A program made the translations under genes and the position numbers. A stretch of DNA of 64,000 nucleotides from Dirofilaria immitis (lineage: Eukaryota > Nematoda > Chromadorea > Rhabditida > Onchocercidae): NCBI GenBank assembly GCA_024305405.1, contig JAKNDB010000092.1, positions 3,308,501-3,372,500 of the forward strand, given 5' to 3'. Under the pieces are notes generated by a model. The model made no database searches and had not been told where the DNA came from. It was given only the letters and a program-made list of their open reading frames with translations. Positions 1-19,077 of this stretch are shown here, one piece after another (position 1 is the first letter of the stretch; each line of letters begins with the position of its first letter).

Positions 1-1073
1 CAATTTTTCTGCCCAATTTCATGGTTTTCATCATTAATTTTCTCCCTTATTTTGCTTTTTGTAACAAAGAATTAGCGAAGCATACACAAAAGAACTAAAA
101 GAAAAATAAATAAGATCAGTCTCGTTTATGGAAACACAAACAAGATATAATTCTAATCCATCATTCAATACCATTGCTTTTAGCAGTAGTGGTACTTATG
201 TAGACTGAAAAAAACAAGTTTGGCCTTGCCAAATTCAAAAACTAATTTTAAGAAACTCTAGTTAAAGGTAAAGATTAAATGGAATATATGACAGACGGAA
301 TTGGTATCTGAATACGTTTTGATGTTCAAATAAGTATACTCGGTGTACTGCAACGCCAACACGCCAACATCATACACAGATAAGGAAAAAGTCTTGGAGA
401 ACTGGAAGAAAAAAATTTTAGCATGCTAATTCAAAACACTGTGAATAAAGGCAAAAAGAAATTAATGATATCTACTACTGCATAATAAATGATAGTTTGT
501 TACTTCACAATTCACTACATTATTCTTGTACATCTTGAACTTAAAAGTTTCTTCACAATAACCATAAAAACAAATACGCAGTCATTAGAGAGAGAACTAC
601 AAAAAGCTAGAACAAAACGGTATCATATTAGAAAAGGGAATCAATCATTCCTACCTACAATTTCATAATAAGTCAAAATATCTATTATCTTACTTTCGCT
701 CAGCAGCATCGTTATTCTATTTCGTGGGTCAAGTCCATTTCTTCCAAGCTTGTTTCATATATGTGATTAATCATAATCTTATCATATCTATTTATCCAAC
801 ATTCTCTGACAACAATACCAACAACTATTCCATAATGGAAATGTAATGGAAAAAGTGCATGACAAATATTGTACGGCTCCAATAAGCAGCACGCGGAAAT
901 GCGCCATCATCTACTACTGCACCTACAAAATGCAAATGTCTTGTTGCATCGCGGCTATTTATCCTCAGTGTTGAAAACACAGAACTCCTGATTCCTTTAG
1001 GAAAAAATGGAACTGAACAGGAAATATGGAAGATAAGTAGTGCTCTTTGGTGGATGCAATGCAATAATAAATA
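1..1073. other. No gene recognised
   Basis: AT-rich sequence with stops in all frames and no exon I can support. Open frames across the adjacent purine tract and on its opposite strand are low-complexity translations of the repeat. Confidence 0.6.
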
Positions 1074-1239
1074 GGAGGAGGATAAAGGAGGGAGGGAGGA
1101 TAGGGAAGGAGAAGGAGAAGGAGAAGGAGGAGGAGGAGGAGGAGGAGGAGGAGCAGGAGGAGGAGGAAGAGGAGAAGGAGGAGAAAGAAGAGAGGAGGAG
1201 GAAGAGGAGAAGGAAAGGGAAAAAGAATAGAGGGGAGTA
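1074..1239. repeat. GGA/GAA polypurine tract
   Basis: The + strand is almost entirely A and G. From 1102 to 1227 the only pyrimidine is a C at 1154, and most of it is GGA or GAA triplets. The frames read as Glu/Lys runs on + and Leu/Ser/Phe runs on -, which is what such a repeat gives in any frame, so I do not call a protein. A mirror-like purine tract of this length can form triplex (H-) DNA; that is inference. Confidence 0.9.
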
Positions 1240-1383
1240 CTTCAAGAGGAAAGCCATGAGATGGATAGAAAGCTAAGTGCATATATGCAGAAGGTATCAC
1301 CGAAACGATATTTCATTTAACCTTTGGTCTGATTCTCTTCTTTTCTAGTAATACTGGCTTATACCACACTATATCTGCCTGCA

Positions 1384-1566
1384 TGCATCCATCTATCTAT
1401 CTATCTATCTATCCATTCATCCACCCATCTATCTATCTATACAGCCATCTATCCATTCATCCGTTATCCAACCTATCCATCTGTCCATCAATCCATTCTT
1501 CGATCCATTCATCCATTTATCCCTCTATCCATTCATCCATCTATCTATCCTTCCATTTATCCATCA
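1384..1566. repeat. Degenerate CTAT/CCAT tetranucleotide repeat
   Basis: About 180 bases built from interspersed atct and atcc units (ccatctatctatctat style) with scattered substitutions. The open + frame here translates to a Ser/Ile/His/Tyr/Pro repeat and is a product of the microsatellite, not a gene. Confidence 0.9.
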
Positions 1567-2620
1567 AGCAGAGAATCTTTGAATCCACAAGCAGTACTGC
1601 TCCCTTTTCCTTTGCGCCATCCATTCAGAACGTATGTGACTTTAGTAAATAAAGCAGCAGGATGACCGCAGATTGATCTTGAAAGCAACTTTCAGAATAA
1701 TCTTCTTCACATGTCTCTCTCCACGTATATAACTTTTGCACACGTTACATATGAATGTGACGGTTTAGCATGTGAATGATTATGCAGTGAAAACTTGCCT
1801 ATTGGTTGTTAGTTGATTCGACTTAATATTAACGAAATTACTGATATACTTTTTTATATGTGTACGACTGAAAACTGTAGTATTGGGCTCCTCAACGTGA
1901 CTGACTTTAGAATGGAAATCAAATACTGTTTCTAACAAAATTCACGTTTGAGTGAATCACGAACGACCTCACTTCTTTTTTTTTCGAAACATACATCTCC
2001 GTAAATCTGATCGTCATTGAATAAATAATGGTGAAGATTGCCGTTGGTCTGTTTAGGGAATTTTTGTGTAGGGAAATTTTTTGCTCGCCAAAAACTTTAA
2101 CTTTGAAGCCATCGGATCGATCTTTTGTATTCATTTATTCTTTTAATCATTTACATGAAGATTAAACACTAGAAATCTTCATTTCCCAAGCGAATCCATG
2201 CACATTAAATGAAATAATCTTCATAGATCTTTCTAAATACTCTGCGGTCATTTGTGTGCGCATTTCAGACTTATGCTTTTTTTTTTTTAGTATGAATTTC
2301 ACTATAGCAAGTTGCCGTACTGTATCTGTGATTTCAGAATATCTTTCGTTCAAAAATTTTTTAATCTGTGCATACACAAATAGTTAGAGAAGTACATGAA
2401 TAATTATATTCACTTAATCAATAATCGAAATTAAAAGCGTTTTCAGTGATTTCCTCTGGATGAAAAGTTGATAACATGAAGTAGCATCTCTTGTCGTTTT
2501 CCATTCACTCATATGAAATTCCTGTAGACATTTTTTTTCAAGACATCATTCCTCCGAAAGTTATGCTCAGAGCACGGGACAAATGTGATTTTACTATTCT
2601 TTTCTCTTTTCTCTCCTCAG
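1567..2620. other. No gene recognised
   Basis: Only short open frames of AT-rich composition occur on both strands. Nothing here has splice signals joined to a protein-like reading. Confidence 0.55.
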
Positions 2621-2745
2621 ATGCCAGATTTTGTAGTGAAGATCAGCCACACAAGTATCGGAAAATTCATCCAGTAAGTCCAGTTTTGGAATATTGCTTC
2701 ATAGATACCCTTGATACGGATGATGGAGAATCAACGGTAATATGA
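2621..2745 (+). CDS. Possible orphan exon, function unknown
   Basis: A pyrimidine-rich acceptor (ttctctcctcag) ends at 2620 and is followed by an open frame containing CSEDQPHKYRKIHPVSPVLE and later DTLDTDDGESTVI before a stop at 2743-2745. The composition is more protein-like than the surrounding DNA. A GT at 2737-2738 could be a donor; otherwise the frame stops and the protein would end in STVI, which has the form of a class I PDZ ligand. No upstream exon or homologue is evident, so this may be chance. Confidence 0.2.
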
Positions 2746-5700
2746 AAACAGCACCAGTGCTGTTTTTTCTTCTAACATAATCACTCTCTTCTACTCTTTA
2801 TATATATGATGAAACTCATCATTCTATATCAAGTACTCTCGCAAAAACATTTATTTTTGAGAAAGAAGTAAGCGGAAAGAGGGGAGCGAGAGAAATGAAT
2901 TTGTCATAAAGAAGAAATGGCAATTGATATGAGAAATAGGAGTATTCTCGCGTTTAGCTACCACTCCACATATTCTTATTTCATTAAAATAAATGCTGCA
3001 GCTAATAAATGATTAATTTCGGTATAGTTCGGAAAAGATTCGAACTGTTAGAAGGAAAATGTATCGGATAAAGTTTCATTATATGAATTCAATATATGAA
3101 TCGTAAAATAAAAAAATGAAAACAGCTATTACTGGAATATTTCATTGAATACATATTAAAATAGATTCATTGCAATAAGTGAAATTTTAAATTTTAAGTA
3201 AAAATTTAAATTCTTTTCCATGATCCAAAGATATGTAATACGTTGTTGATGATGATAGAATATGCTTGAGTGAGATGAAATTTTTAACCAAAATAACTGC
3301 TCATTTCTAGCACATTATTCTTGATTTACACCACTCTGAAGATCACTTTCTGATAACAAAACATTGTATTGTAACTATCTGGTTGAAGATTTAAGGGTGA
3401 TTAACTATTTCGTTTCTGATACTTTTCTCGATCACTTCCAAAAGCTGTTACACATTCTTTTTACAAAACTAATAGTCTATTCTTGAAATTTTCTGATCAG
3501 AAAATTTCTGATCTTGAATTCTTTGTTGAAGAGAGTATTAACAGAGCAAACTAATGCAAGATGTGCCTCGCGTAATGTCGTAACATCGTTCCTGATTTCG
3601 AATTTAAGTAAACACATATGAAGTATTGGATTGCTCCTATTTTGAGTAAGAAAAGTCTGCATTATAGAATTTAGATTTATAAAATGTAAATAAAATTCAA
3701 ATTAGACAATTCATCATTGATTTCCGCACGAAAAATATACTATGTATTTTATTTGGAAGAAAAACAAGAATTAAAAGTAAAACCATGGACTGGAATTTTC
3801 TCTTATTTTATTGCATTTATAGCAACGTATAACGAAATATTAATGTCTAAATAATTAAAATTTGTTGGATACAATAACATTCACAAATATTTTAATTTGA
3901 TTTGTATGCTTATCATTTTTTGACTACAGTTAATGTAATATTTTATCCATTGTTGAAATATGTTTTGTGATTTTTCTCGGAAAGATTATAACGATTTCTT
4001 TACCAATCAAAATTCTTCCATGTTTCTAAAGGCATCATCTATTTTGGCTGATCCAAAATAAAAAATTAGAGAGAAAAGTACTGTAGCAACTAATATATTT
4101 CGATTTCGGACTAATACAAATATAGAGTATGCCTGTTCTTTAAATGAATTTTTCATCTTTTAACAAGACAATTTTCAAAACAGCTTATAACTAGAAAACA
4201 TAACATAATTTTTCTGAAATACGGATTTTTCCAAACCTGTATCATTTATTACGGTAATTTGTAGATGGTAATTTCTTTGTCGAGCAATTTACTTATTGCT
4301 TCAAGCGATTCATTTATGGTGAGGTAAAACTTCAAATAAGTTTGCAACTGAAATAGATGAATATGTCTAGGAAAGTTAGCATGCAGTTACCTTTTACAAG
4401 TATTCAATGTCCCAAAACATGATCTTTGGTATATTTGCTCAACGAAAAGGCTATTATCATTTGGCATAATCAAAAAGTGATTATTTTTTTATATCACTGT
4501 ATTATAAACCAGAATAAAAATATTTAGATCTATCATATGTTTGAGATGTCACTAAACAGTACATCAAATGATACAGCCATCATTTGCATTATTTTTCTGT
4601 TCTTTAATTTATGACAAAGATTTGATCCTCTTCATTCTTTGTTTAGCAGTTTGCTCAAAATAACAATATGAGTTAACTTCGCGGTCTTTCTTTTTTCAAA
4701 AAAGAAAGAATTTTGTTTTGTTCTGATAATTCCTACAAAAACCATAGTTTCGAATTTTTTTATTGCTAATTATGTTTCTTATGACTTCATCAGAATTATT
4801 ATTTGATCTTTTTTTAATTCTGCAGCAGTCAATTTTAATTATATATGAACAATTACCATAATTTAATTTGATTGCTTTAGTCCGAAATTTGTTATTTATA
4901 GTCGTTTTTCAAATTATCCTTTTAACGTTTTTCATTTCACTGTCTGTTTTTTTGCATTTATTATCAAATATTTCTTGTAAATTAGTGTTGTTGATATTTA
5001 ATTTTATGTTTTTTTTTCCTGCATTCTGGTGACTTTTCTTAATTATTTATTTTTTAACAACACCACTAAATGTTTTTTTTTTTTGTTACGAATTAGTTTT
5101 CTATCCGATAAATCAAATACAAGATCGTTCTGAATTAAAGACATGATCATTTTATCAAGATCAGCTGATATAAATTTTGAAATAATATGACTAGTTTTCC
5201 ACATTATATAGTTGCGATGTAAGTATCATTCAGTATGAGTTTAATTATACAATTATATATATTTATGAATCTTTAATCTTCGATTATTATTTATTTTTAA
5301 AATTCGCAGCTAATTTCAATAGAAATGACATATTACGTAATCAAAATCAATTTAATTTCAAATTTAATTTTGATTTGTCAACTTCTATAACAGACTATTA
5401 AAAAAAAATTTTTTTGTTAAAACAAAAAATATGGAAAAATGCTTGCGACATATTGGAAGAGAAAGAAAAAGTGTTATAGCAATCGAAAATGCACTAAAAA
5501 ACATTAACAGATCCATGAGCTGTAAATTAGAATATAAGCCTAAACAAATTTGGTTGGATGAAGAATCATTTAAAAGAGCATCATACTGATGGCGTTCAAT
5601 AAGAAGTTCCGAAATAAACTAAAAATAATGCTAGAAATTATTATAACATCCACCAAATTAGCATTTTCAGTTTTGTTTAAAATTTTAATTTGAGCATTAG

Positions 5701-8700
5701 AAATCGCTCGTTTAAATTCGCTTCCATATTTTCCAATATTTTTATTTTCTGTGTTGATTTTTAAAAAATTTCTATTTTATCTAATATTTCCCTGCTTTGA
5801 TATCAAATATTTGAGTTAACAATTAATTTTTAAAGTATAGCTCATCATTTCTTTTATGCTTGGCTATTGGATTCTTGGACTTCAGTAGCGCTAGATAATT
5901 CCAATTGGATGAAGCTGGGTATGACTGATTGCTTATCTTATAAAAAGAGTCTTGGGATCATTAGTTAAAGTTTTTCCTCTATTTCCTTTAATAAAAGATG
6001 ATTTTACTAATAAATCAGTCATATTGTTATATAAGACAGAAAATGATTTCTCATATTCCACTCATATCATTTATCTCTATTGGATAATTAACATATTTAT
6101 CGTTGGAGACGATTTGTTGTGTGATTGGAAATTGGATAAAACTAAATTAGTTGTAGTCGAAATTCTATAATAACGAACTTTCTTCGTTACAATGAAGATA
6201 TACAAGGCAACTGATAATAATTTCGCTTATCTGATAGTAAGGAATTGATCTAGATAACTGGTGTTAGAAATTAATAAAGTTGAGTTTGAAAGTGCCATTC
6301 GTGTCGATAAGAGCAAAAAGTAGAATATACGACTGACAAATGAAGCTGAAGCTTCTCATGATTCAAGAAAATTCTTTTTATATGGATGATGGATAACATT
6401 CTATCTTGATAGTGAACGTTGACTTACATTATTGTTAATTATACAAAAGGTTGCTTATCGCGACAAGGGATAAAAGAGAGAGAGAGATAATGCTTGCAAT
6501 AAATATTTCAATCAATGATATTATCTTTAATTCTTGCGACATCCTAATGGCACACAAGATCAGAAGATGAGAGAACAAAGAGTTTGCATCGATTCTCTAA
6601 GAAATATTATGAATTCCTATTGTATAAGAAATATCTTGATTATTTTGCCATAGCGATATAAGATATTTCCATACTACCAACAATTTAGATATGCGCTGTT
6701 TCACCATTTTATTATTATTAATCGATCTTTCTACTTACCTTACCATAACTACATGTATGATTTCACTAATGAAACCAGAAATGAACAAGTCAAAGATTCT
6801 GGATTCTACAAGAAAGACGTGAAAAATTAACGTCATTCATCAATCCATTAATTTATACTCAGAATGCGAATCTATCTTTTGCGATATTTTTAAAAAAGTT
6901 AAGTGATTGAAATGATTTGTTAGATTAAATATGATTCGAACAAAGTGGTAACTTGCATTAACTTTTACATTAATGCAAAGATTTATATCGAGCAAATGAT
7001 TTCCATCATCGATTATTCATTCCATATAATAATGATGAAAAGCTTGAAATCTTTCCTGCTTTATTGCTTCTTACATTTAACAAACGCAAAAATAATTAAA
7101 ACAAATAAGTAGGAAGAAGAAAGAGTGAAAATAAACAGTAACATATCTTCATAACTTGGCCAATATCATTGCATACACCTTCTCAGTGATTATTTCATGC
7201 AACATATTTATTTTATCGCTTTTGATTTCATAAATTTAATAATGGTAGGTGATATATCACTTTCAGATTACAATTAAACAAAAGAAATGATTTGAATAGA
7301 TGGGAATAAAATAATTTCTACCATTCATCTCCGATATTTTATACTTTAAAATGAGCTTAAAATCAAAATGAAACTGTAAATGACAACGCACAGTGTTCGT
7401 CTGTTATTTCAAATTTTCTAATTTTTACTGTCAAGAGTCTCACTAGTAATGTATCGTATTTCGGAAAAAAGTTGAACATCTTTCATTCATTTAAAATTTT
7501 TCGACATCTAATAATCTTTTCCATTTTCATATTGCTTTTAATTGCTGAAAACTTTTTATTCTTCATAAGGCAGTATACATTTTCATTACAATGAAATGGT
7601 AGTGATAAAAACTATTAAATTTTAACATGATTTATTTTTCAAAACCCTCTTCTCAAACGTTGTCTTTTCCACATCCAAGTACCGCATGAAAAATATAAGA
7701 CTTTTTGATAAATATAAGAATTTTAATTCTAAAATTTGACAACTGAATCAATCGCCATCTGAAAAATTATTGAAGATCAATAGGCCTTTTAAGCTCTTAG
7801 CCACAGCCTTCATAATTTCGTGCTAAAAATTTTACGATATGAATTAAATTCTCAAAATTCTTTTATTGGGTTTTTAATACGAAATACCAGCTTCAAGTCA
7901 TAACTTTTCAATAAAAATAACCTACATTATTCAGTCTTCGAATTCTCCCCAGAAAGAAAACAAGAAGCACTGATCTATAGACCAAATTATAACCAATTTG
8001 AAAGCAGAAAAGCTAATAAAATTTAATGTAATTTCAAGCAATAGATAAACATGGAAAATTTTTAAACTGATTTTAACAGCGTTAAAAATGATGAGCAGTC
8101 ACTTCAAATTTGATAAGATTCTGTTTTTGTTCTATCAATCTCATCAAATTCGAGCTAGGATTACTCAAATCATGCTAATTTACTTGTTTGAACATCCTAT
8201 ATCGAATTTTAATAAGAAAGATAGAGCAGGAAGCAATTAGCTGAAAAAAAATTAATTTATCGCAAAATTAATTTTTCGATTCATATTTCTTTCGCTGTAT
8301 ATAATACACTATGATATTTCGATGGAATATTAATTGCTAATAATATTCAAAAAGTCCAAGTAAATTTATGAAAATCATAGAATGAATTTTTACTGCTTTT
8401 CTTTATATGTATTAAATTCATAACAGCAAAATGCTCACTTCATAATAGTTTTTGCTCGATTTTCAACCATAGCTAAAAGTAAAAGAATAAATGGGATGAG
8501 TAAGGAAATAATGTGTATGAATGAATTTGAATATTATCAAAGATTTGAACTAATAAATTTTTAGAATGGTTTATAAAATAGTCAACTTTAAACAAATGCA
8601 CTAATTGCATAGTTTGTTTTGTGCATAGTTTGGTGAATGAGACGTATCATCCTTTCGCTGTCGGAGATTTAAGGAAATATGTCATCCTCTGTTTCTGAGC

Positions 8701-8931
8701 CAGAAAGGATGGTTGTTGAAACTGATTTTTGACGAGGTATGGTAGTGAAGAGATCGCAATAAAAATAGATTGAGTGCATCAAGATAAATTGATTTAGAAA
8801 TAAGCATTAAAATCATATTAACGAAGAAAGCGGAATAAAATTAAAACCGAATAAATTAAAATTGGATGAATTGAACTTTTTCTCATAATCGCAAGTTTGA
8901 TTATTCATTAAAAACAATCAATTATTGACAA
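2743..8931. other. Long gene-poor stretch
   Basis: About 6.2 kb of very AT-rich DNA with no open frame longer than about 72 codons and no exon chain on either strand. It holds many poly-A/T runs, a short GA run near 6476-6487 and a perfect inverted repeat at 4685-4709. The frame at 5952-6170 has no splice context or recognisable motif and was not called. Confidence 0.55.
4685..4709. repeat. Perfect inverted repeat, 12-base arms
   Basis: tctttctttttt and its reverse complement are separated by a single C. It could extrude as a hairpin, but in DNA this rich in A/T it may be chance. Confidence 0.6.
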
Positions 8932-11900
8932 ATGAATGCGCAAAAACATCAGCTAAGATTATTACCGGACATTAGTCACAGAAAGTATGTAACGAATTCC
9001 ACTACTCTGCATTTAAATACTTTAAACTTATGATTCAAATAATATCGAATACTTTTCTGTCCGCATATTGCACTCAGATTATAGGGAAGATATCGTTATA
9101 CTAAATGATGGTGGGGCGATCATTGAGAAAGGTTTGGTTTTGCATGGTTGTAAGCCATCTGTACGAGTGGGTGATATTATCATTGCTGTTAATGATAAGC
9201 AGTTCGATACAAATGAAGATTTAACTCAAGTCTGTTACAACAAGTCCGATACAAACTTTAACTTTCTGCTTTAATCCTCTTTATCCAGGAAATTCATTTC
9301 TCACCGAAGGATCTTAAATTCGCCACTTTCCTCATTAATCTAACTTTAGCTCTTAACGCAAGCAGCGCAATCAGGTACAAAATTAACCCTTACGGTAAAC
9401 CGTCAAAAGAGTGAAGTTGAAGCAGACAATAAAATTGACCGCTACGTAATCGAACTGAAAAAAGCAATGACAATGAATCTTTTGGATTGACTCCAATTGT
9501 TGATGAAGATTGTGTAGGTCCCTGAATCAATTCATTTTAAAAATTCATTGAGAAATCTGAATTAGAAGCTCTGACTACGGTTTTTTAATAAATTAGCTAC
9601 ATATGCAAATATTCTAATTATTAGTGATATTATTCAAAAAATTTATGCATGGAAATATAAAATTTGAGATACAGGCTAACGATCTTTTATTACTATCAGG
9701 AAATAATGTTTAGTTTAACAATTATAGCAATCAAAACTGCGATTTTTTTCAAAACTATAATTACTTCAGATACTGTTCCTTTTTTTTTCTTTTGAACTTA
9801 TAATTTTGAATCAAATTTCCTTAAAATCATATTTTTAGATACTTGTAGAAAAGGTGAATGGGATAGCAGCTGAAGGTGGTGTTAAGGAAAAGATCATATA
9901 AAACGTATAAATGGTGAACCGATACAATCACTAGAGGATTTTGAAAAACTTATCAAAGGGCAGCAGAAAATTGTTCTTTACATTTCTCGCGGTCAAAAAT
10001 TACTAAAAAACAAGTCGAATTCGAAAAAAGGTAATTCATTTAAAGACAAAGAAGACTGAAAACGGAAATTTATCAAAATCTAACTTTTTAATCTACTGAT
10101 AAAACATATATTTTTGTTTAATCTATCTATTTAAATATAAATTAAATAATGTTGATATACTTGGTAATGAAGATGTCAAAATGCTGTCTTTCCGGAAATA
10201 TTTCCAAAATGATCATAAAAAGACGAAAAGGATGAAAAAGATATCTATTAATTGCCTTTAAATTCACTTTGAAAGAAGATCAAAAAACCTAAAAAAAGTT
10301 ATTCTAAAAACGAAAGAATAAATTGTTAACTTTAGGTTGTGAACGTGCATGTCCCTTACGAAAGCGGAGATGTTTTGGGTATAACAGTAAAAGATTTAAT
10401 AGTAACCAAAATACAAGATGGTTCAATTGGAGAAGCAAAATTTGAGGTAACTAAAATAATATAAATGCGAGGAAATTTGTAGAAATCGAAGAAACCTCAG
10501 GAAGTTTTATTTTTAAAATACAAGATTCTCAATCTTTGATTCTAACGGATCTCTATTATGAAAACATAACAAGTAACAAGAAGCAAATAAAAAGATATGA
10601 AACATGTTCAACTGAAAAATTCAAAATCCAAATTGATTCCTCTCTTACATAATTCCTATCGAGTAAATATATTAAGAAAAAATTTAATGAATGGGGTAAA
10701 ATGAGAAGGACCGTTTTTGTAGTTGGAAGATAAATTAATGGACATAAATGGAGTGAAATTAAGAGAGGATGAACAGCTATACGATCTGCTGCAGCGAATA
10801 AATGTTGACTTGGAAATAAATGTTATGAGAAATGTTGCTAAAAAGAAGATACTGCTGTGACGGCTGGTACATCGCCATCAGTTACCACTACTATTTACAG
10901 AGTTCTTATTTCACTTTCTGTCAGTTTTACCTCTTTTTAAACTGAAATCAAGGCATAATCTGTCATATTTAAGTTTACGAATAAGTTAATGAAGGCTTTG
11001 TCTTTCTAGCAATGAAGCCCGTTTGCTACAGAATAATAAGTAATATGATCATCATGAGCAAAAGTAATGGAACGAGTTTACTACACTTAATAAATGAAGT
11101 TTGGTACAGATGGCACCGTGTGAAGCATTAGGTGTACGTCCGGATGAGAATTTAATGATTTCACGTATTATGGATAAATCGCATGCCCAAGGTAGATTCG
11201 AACTCGGTGATGTAATCAAGAAATTGAATGGGATTCCAATCAGGACCGCAATCAATTTTTCAAACTGTTCGAAGATGCTACTGTTGAAGGACGAGTAAAT
11301 GTAATGATATGAATAATAGATAAGATTGAAATGATTCATTTTGTGGTGAAGGAGTCGGAATTCCTTCCAATATATAATTTTTAAATGCCAAAATATAATC
11401 TGCTAAGTGAATCCTCATAGTGATATTTGAAGATCTGAAGCTTTGCTCATCGTATCTTTTAATTGCTTAAAACAGCTAAATAAAATTTATATGTTTCAAT
11501 TAATCATTATTCAATCTAATTTAATATTTTCTGTTTTTCATATGATATTCGATCATAGAACATAATTCTAAGAGTTCAACTAAAGATGCAGTAACTTATC
11601 GGATTAGCATATATGATGCGGAAAATTAGAAAATAGAAATTTCTAATGCATATTTTTTCTTAAGATCATTGTTGAACGTAGTGCAGAACGTGAATTGGAA
11701 TTAGAGAAACGATTATTACCACCAAATATTGAAAAAATAATCAAAAGACATGCTGGATTTGATTATATTATTGTAAATGTTCGTTATGATTCTAGTGCGG
11801 GTCGTCCATTTGGGTTAAATGTAAGTTTTTCAAACCGTATTTAAAATAGCTCATCGTAAAGCCATAACCAAGACTTATACTATTCATAGCATCCAACATA

Positions 11901-13127
11901 GATTCATAGCAACTCTAGTTCCATATTTCATAGCATCCAACATATTTTTTTATAATACTGCGAAAAGTAATGACAATATATATAAAACATTGGAATATGA
12001 ATTAAATGTTTCTAGAAAAGAGTAAAACCTTAATTATTATACCGCATTACTAAGCAGATTTCAATCCTAAAAAAAAAAAAAACTCACTCCGTTTTTTTTT
12101 TTTTAATTGTAGTATCTTCATTTATAAATAAGCTGCTTACTTATAAAATACACGAAATTTTTATTTTTAGATAGCAAATGTCACTGCGCACAAGATCATT
12201 ATTCCCGAAGTGACCGAAAACACCGTAGCTGGAGATTATTTGAAAATTTATGACCATATTATAGCTATCAATGGTAATCCGGTATCAGATGTCACTGTAG
12301 CAAAAAAATGATACGTGAATGCGGCGCAAATTTTCAGGTAATAAAATAATTGAACTTAACTGCTTTGCCCAGTTTGTTTGTCCACCGTTCATTTGATATC
12401 GAAATAAAAATATTCGAATGAACCTTTTGATGATTAAGAAACCGAACATGGATAAGAAAGGACTTTAAAATTGAACGCACAACATTTAACACCTTTTAGG
12501 CTGTAATTGAACGTCCAGTTACTTTGGAAAGTAACAGAGAAATCAAACGTGAAGTGGAGGACTGGAAACGAAGAATGGCCCGTCCTATAAATTTGGAACA
12601 AATGCCACTAGATGTTCAAGAAATCGTCGAGAAACATGTTTCTTTACCTGTCATTATAGCGAAAGATAATCATTTCTTCGAACATACTACATACGCAAAT
12701 TCATAATTCGATTTCTGGTCCCATGAAAACTACTACGAAAATTAGCAGGAATTAAAGCCTCCCAAGCTTTCTTATATCCACATTTTGTTCAAAAATTTTT
12801 CTGATTTATTCAACATAATTGAAAAAATCTCTTCCCAATTAATTTTTAATTTTCGCACAATACATGTACCATAATTTTGAGGAACGAAATGATGCGATAG
12901 TTTTGGAGATGGGTTTCATGATCCTCAGATGGAAAATGATAAGCTGAAATAAAACAAACATTATCTTTCAGTTCAAACAACGCGAGGTCAAACAAATCAC
13001 CAAACTCGTTTCGGTTCTTCGTAAACCAACTGGTCAACAACGTAAAATCCATTTCTCAGAACATCACATTGAAACGCAGATCCAAAGTGATATACCCGCA
13101 ACGAAACGTTTACGTTCATGTCGTTGA
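8932..13127 (+). CDS. Multi-PDZ-domain protein, uncharacterised
   Basis: Likely a cytoplasmic scaffold that binds C-terminal peptides. I read about ten exons: 8932-8984, 9085-9229, 9839-10030, 10336-10446, 10723-about 10860, 11100-11294, 11665-11820, 12171-12337, 12500-about 12650 and 12972-13127. Several segments have PDZ-fold signatures: VRVGDIIIAVNDKQF, DHIKRINGEPIQSL, GDVLGITVKDLIVTKIQDGS, FELGDVIKKLNGIPI and YDHIIAINGNPVSDV. The last exon ends in a basic, Arg/Lys/His-rich tail (RKIHFSEHH, ATKRLRSCR). The ATG at 8932 is the first in frame with exon 2 (AA|G junction). Four places need one missing base (near 9892, 10850, 11250 and at the A run 12302-12308). The adjoining splice phases mostly close once the base is restored, so I favour sequence error, but a decaying gene is not excluded. 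No one-to-one orthologue is claimed. Confidence 0.7.
11883..11944. repeat. Two copies of an 18-base direct repeat
   Basis: ttcatagcatccaacata occurs at 11883-11900 and 11927-11944, a 44-base period. It lies in the PDZ-gene intron after the exon ending at 11820 and looks like a small local duplication. Confidence 0.75.
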
Positions 13128-13745
13128 AATGCTGTATGCAAAATATGATGAAATTTTCTTATGCATTGGGAACAGAAACATCCGGATAAAAGTTAAAGGA
13201 AAAAGTTATGATCATGACTGTAACTGGCGCCATACAAAACATTACTTTGAACTTCTGGTGAATGCTTAATTAAAAACGCATTCTTCATGCTTAAAGTATA
13301 TTTTATTAGACTATACTGCTCCGCTGCTGAAATACAAAGACATGTTTATCAATAATGCATCGTAATTTGCTGAATTCAGAGCAACAGATCGATAGTAGAC
13401 ATAAGAGCTATATTACGGATAAAAATTGCCAAGCAATAACACAAAAATGTCTAGCTTTCAAAGATGCAGCGAATAATTTAATGTATTAATATAAGTAATT
13501 CTTTATTATATGTCAGAAAGAGCGTAAAATTTCTTCAAACAAGTCTTAAAGAGATCTATCTTAGCCATACCCAAGAAATGGTGAAGCTTATTTCCAATAC
13601 TTAGTTCCGGAAAAAACGAATTTCAGGGAAAAATTTTGGAAGCTGTCTATCGAAAACATTGTATAATCGAATTTGTAAGACTTAAGACAAAAACATAAAC
13701 TATTCAGTAGTTCAATGAAATTTTTTCACAGAATTAAAAAACATT
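13128..13745. other. Convergent intergenic region, PDZ gene and MCM7
   Basis: About 620 bases between the stop codons of two converging genes. It should hold both 3' UTRs; I see no separate gene. Confidence 0.6.

Positions 13746-19077
<5,332 letters not shown>

Noticed and set aside
965..1300. Open frames across the GGA tract, Glu/Lys-rich on + and Leu/Ser-rich on -
   Set aside because: They translate a simple repeat; any frame of such a tract stays open.
1383..1652. Ser/Ile/His/Tyr-rich open frame
   Set aside because: Direct translation of the degenerate tetranucleotide repeat, with no gene context.
5952..6170. 72-codon + open frame
   Set aside because: No acceptor, donor, homology or motif; such frames are expected by chance in 6 kb of sequence.
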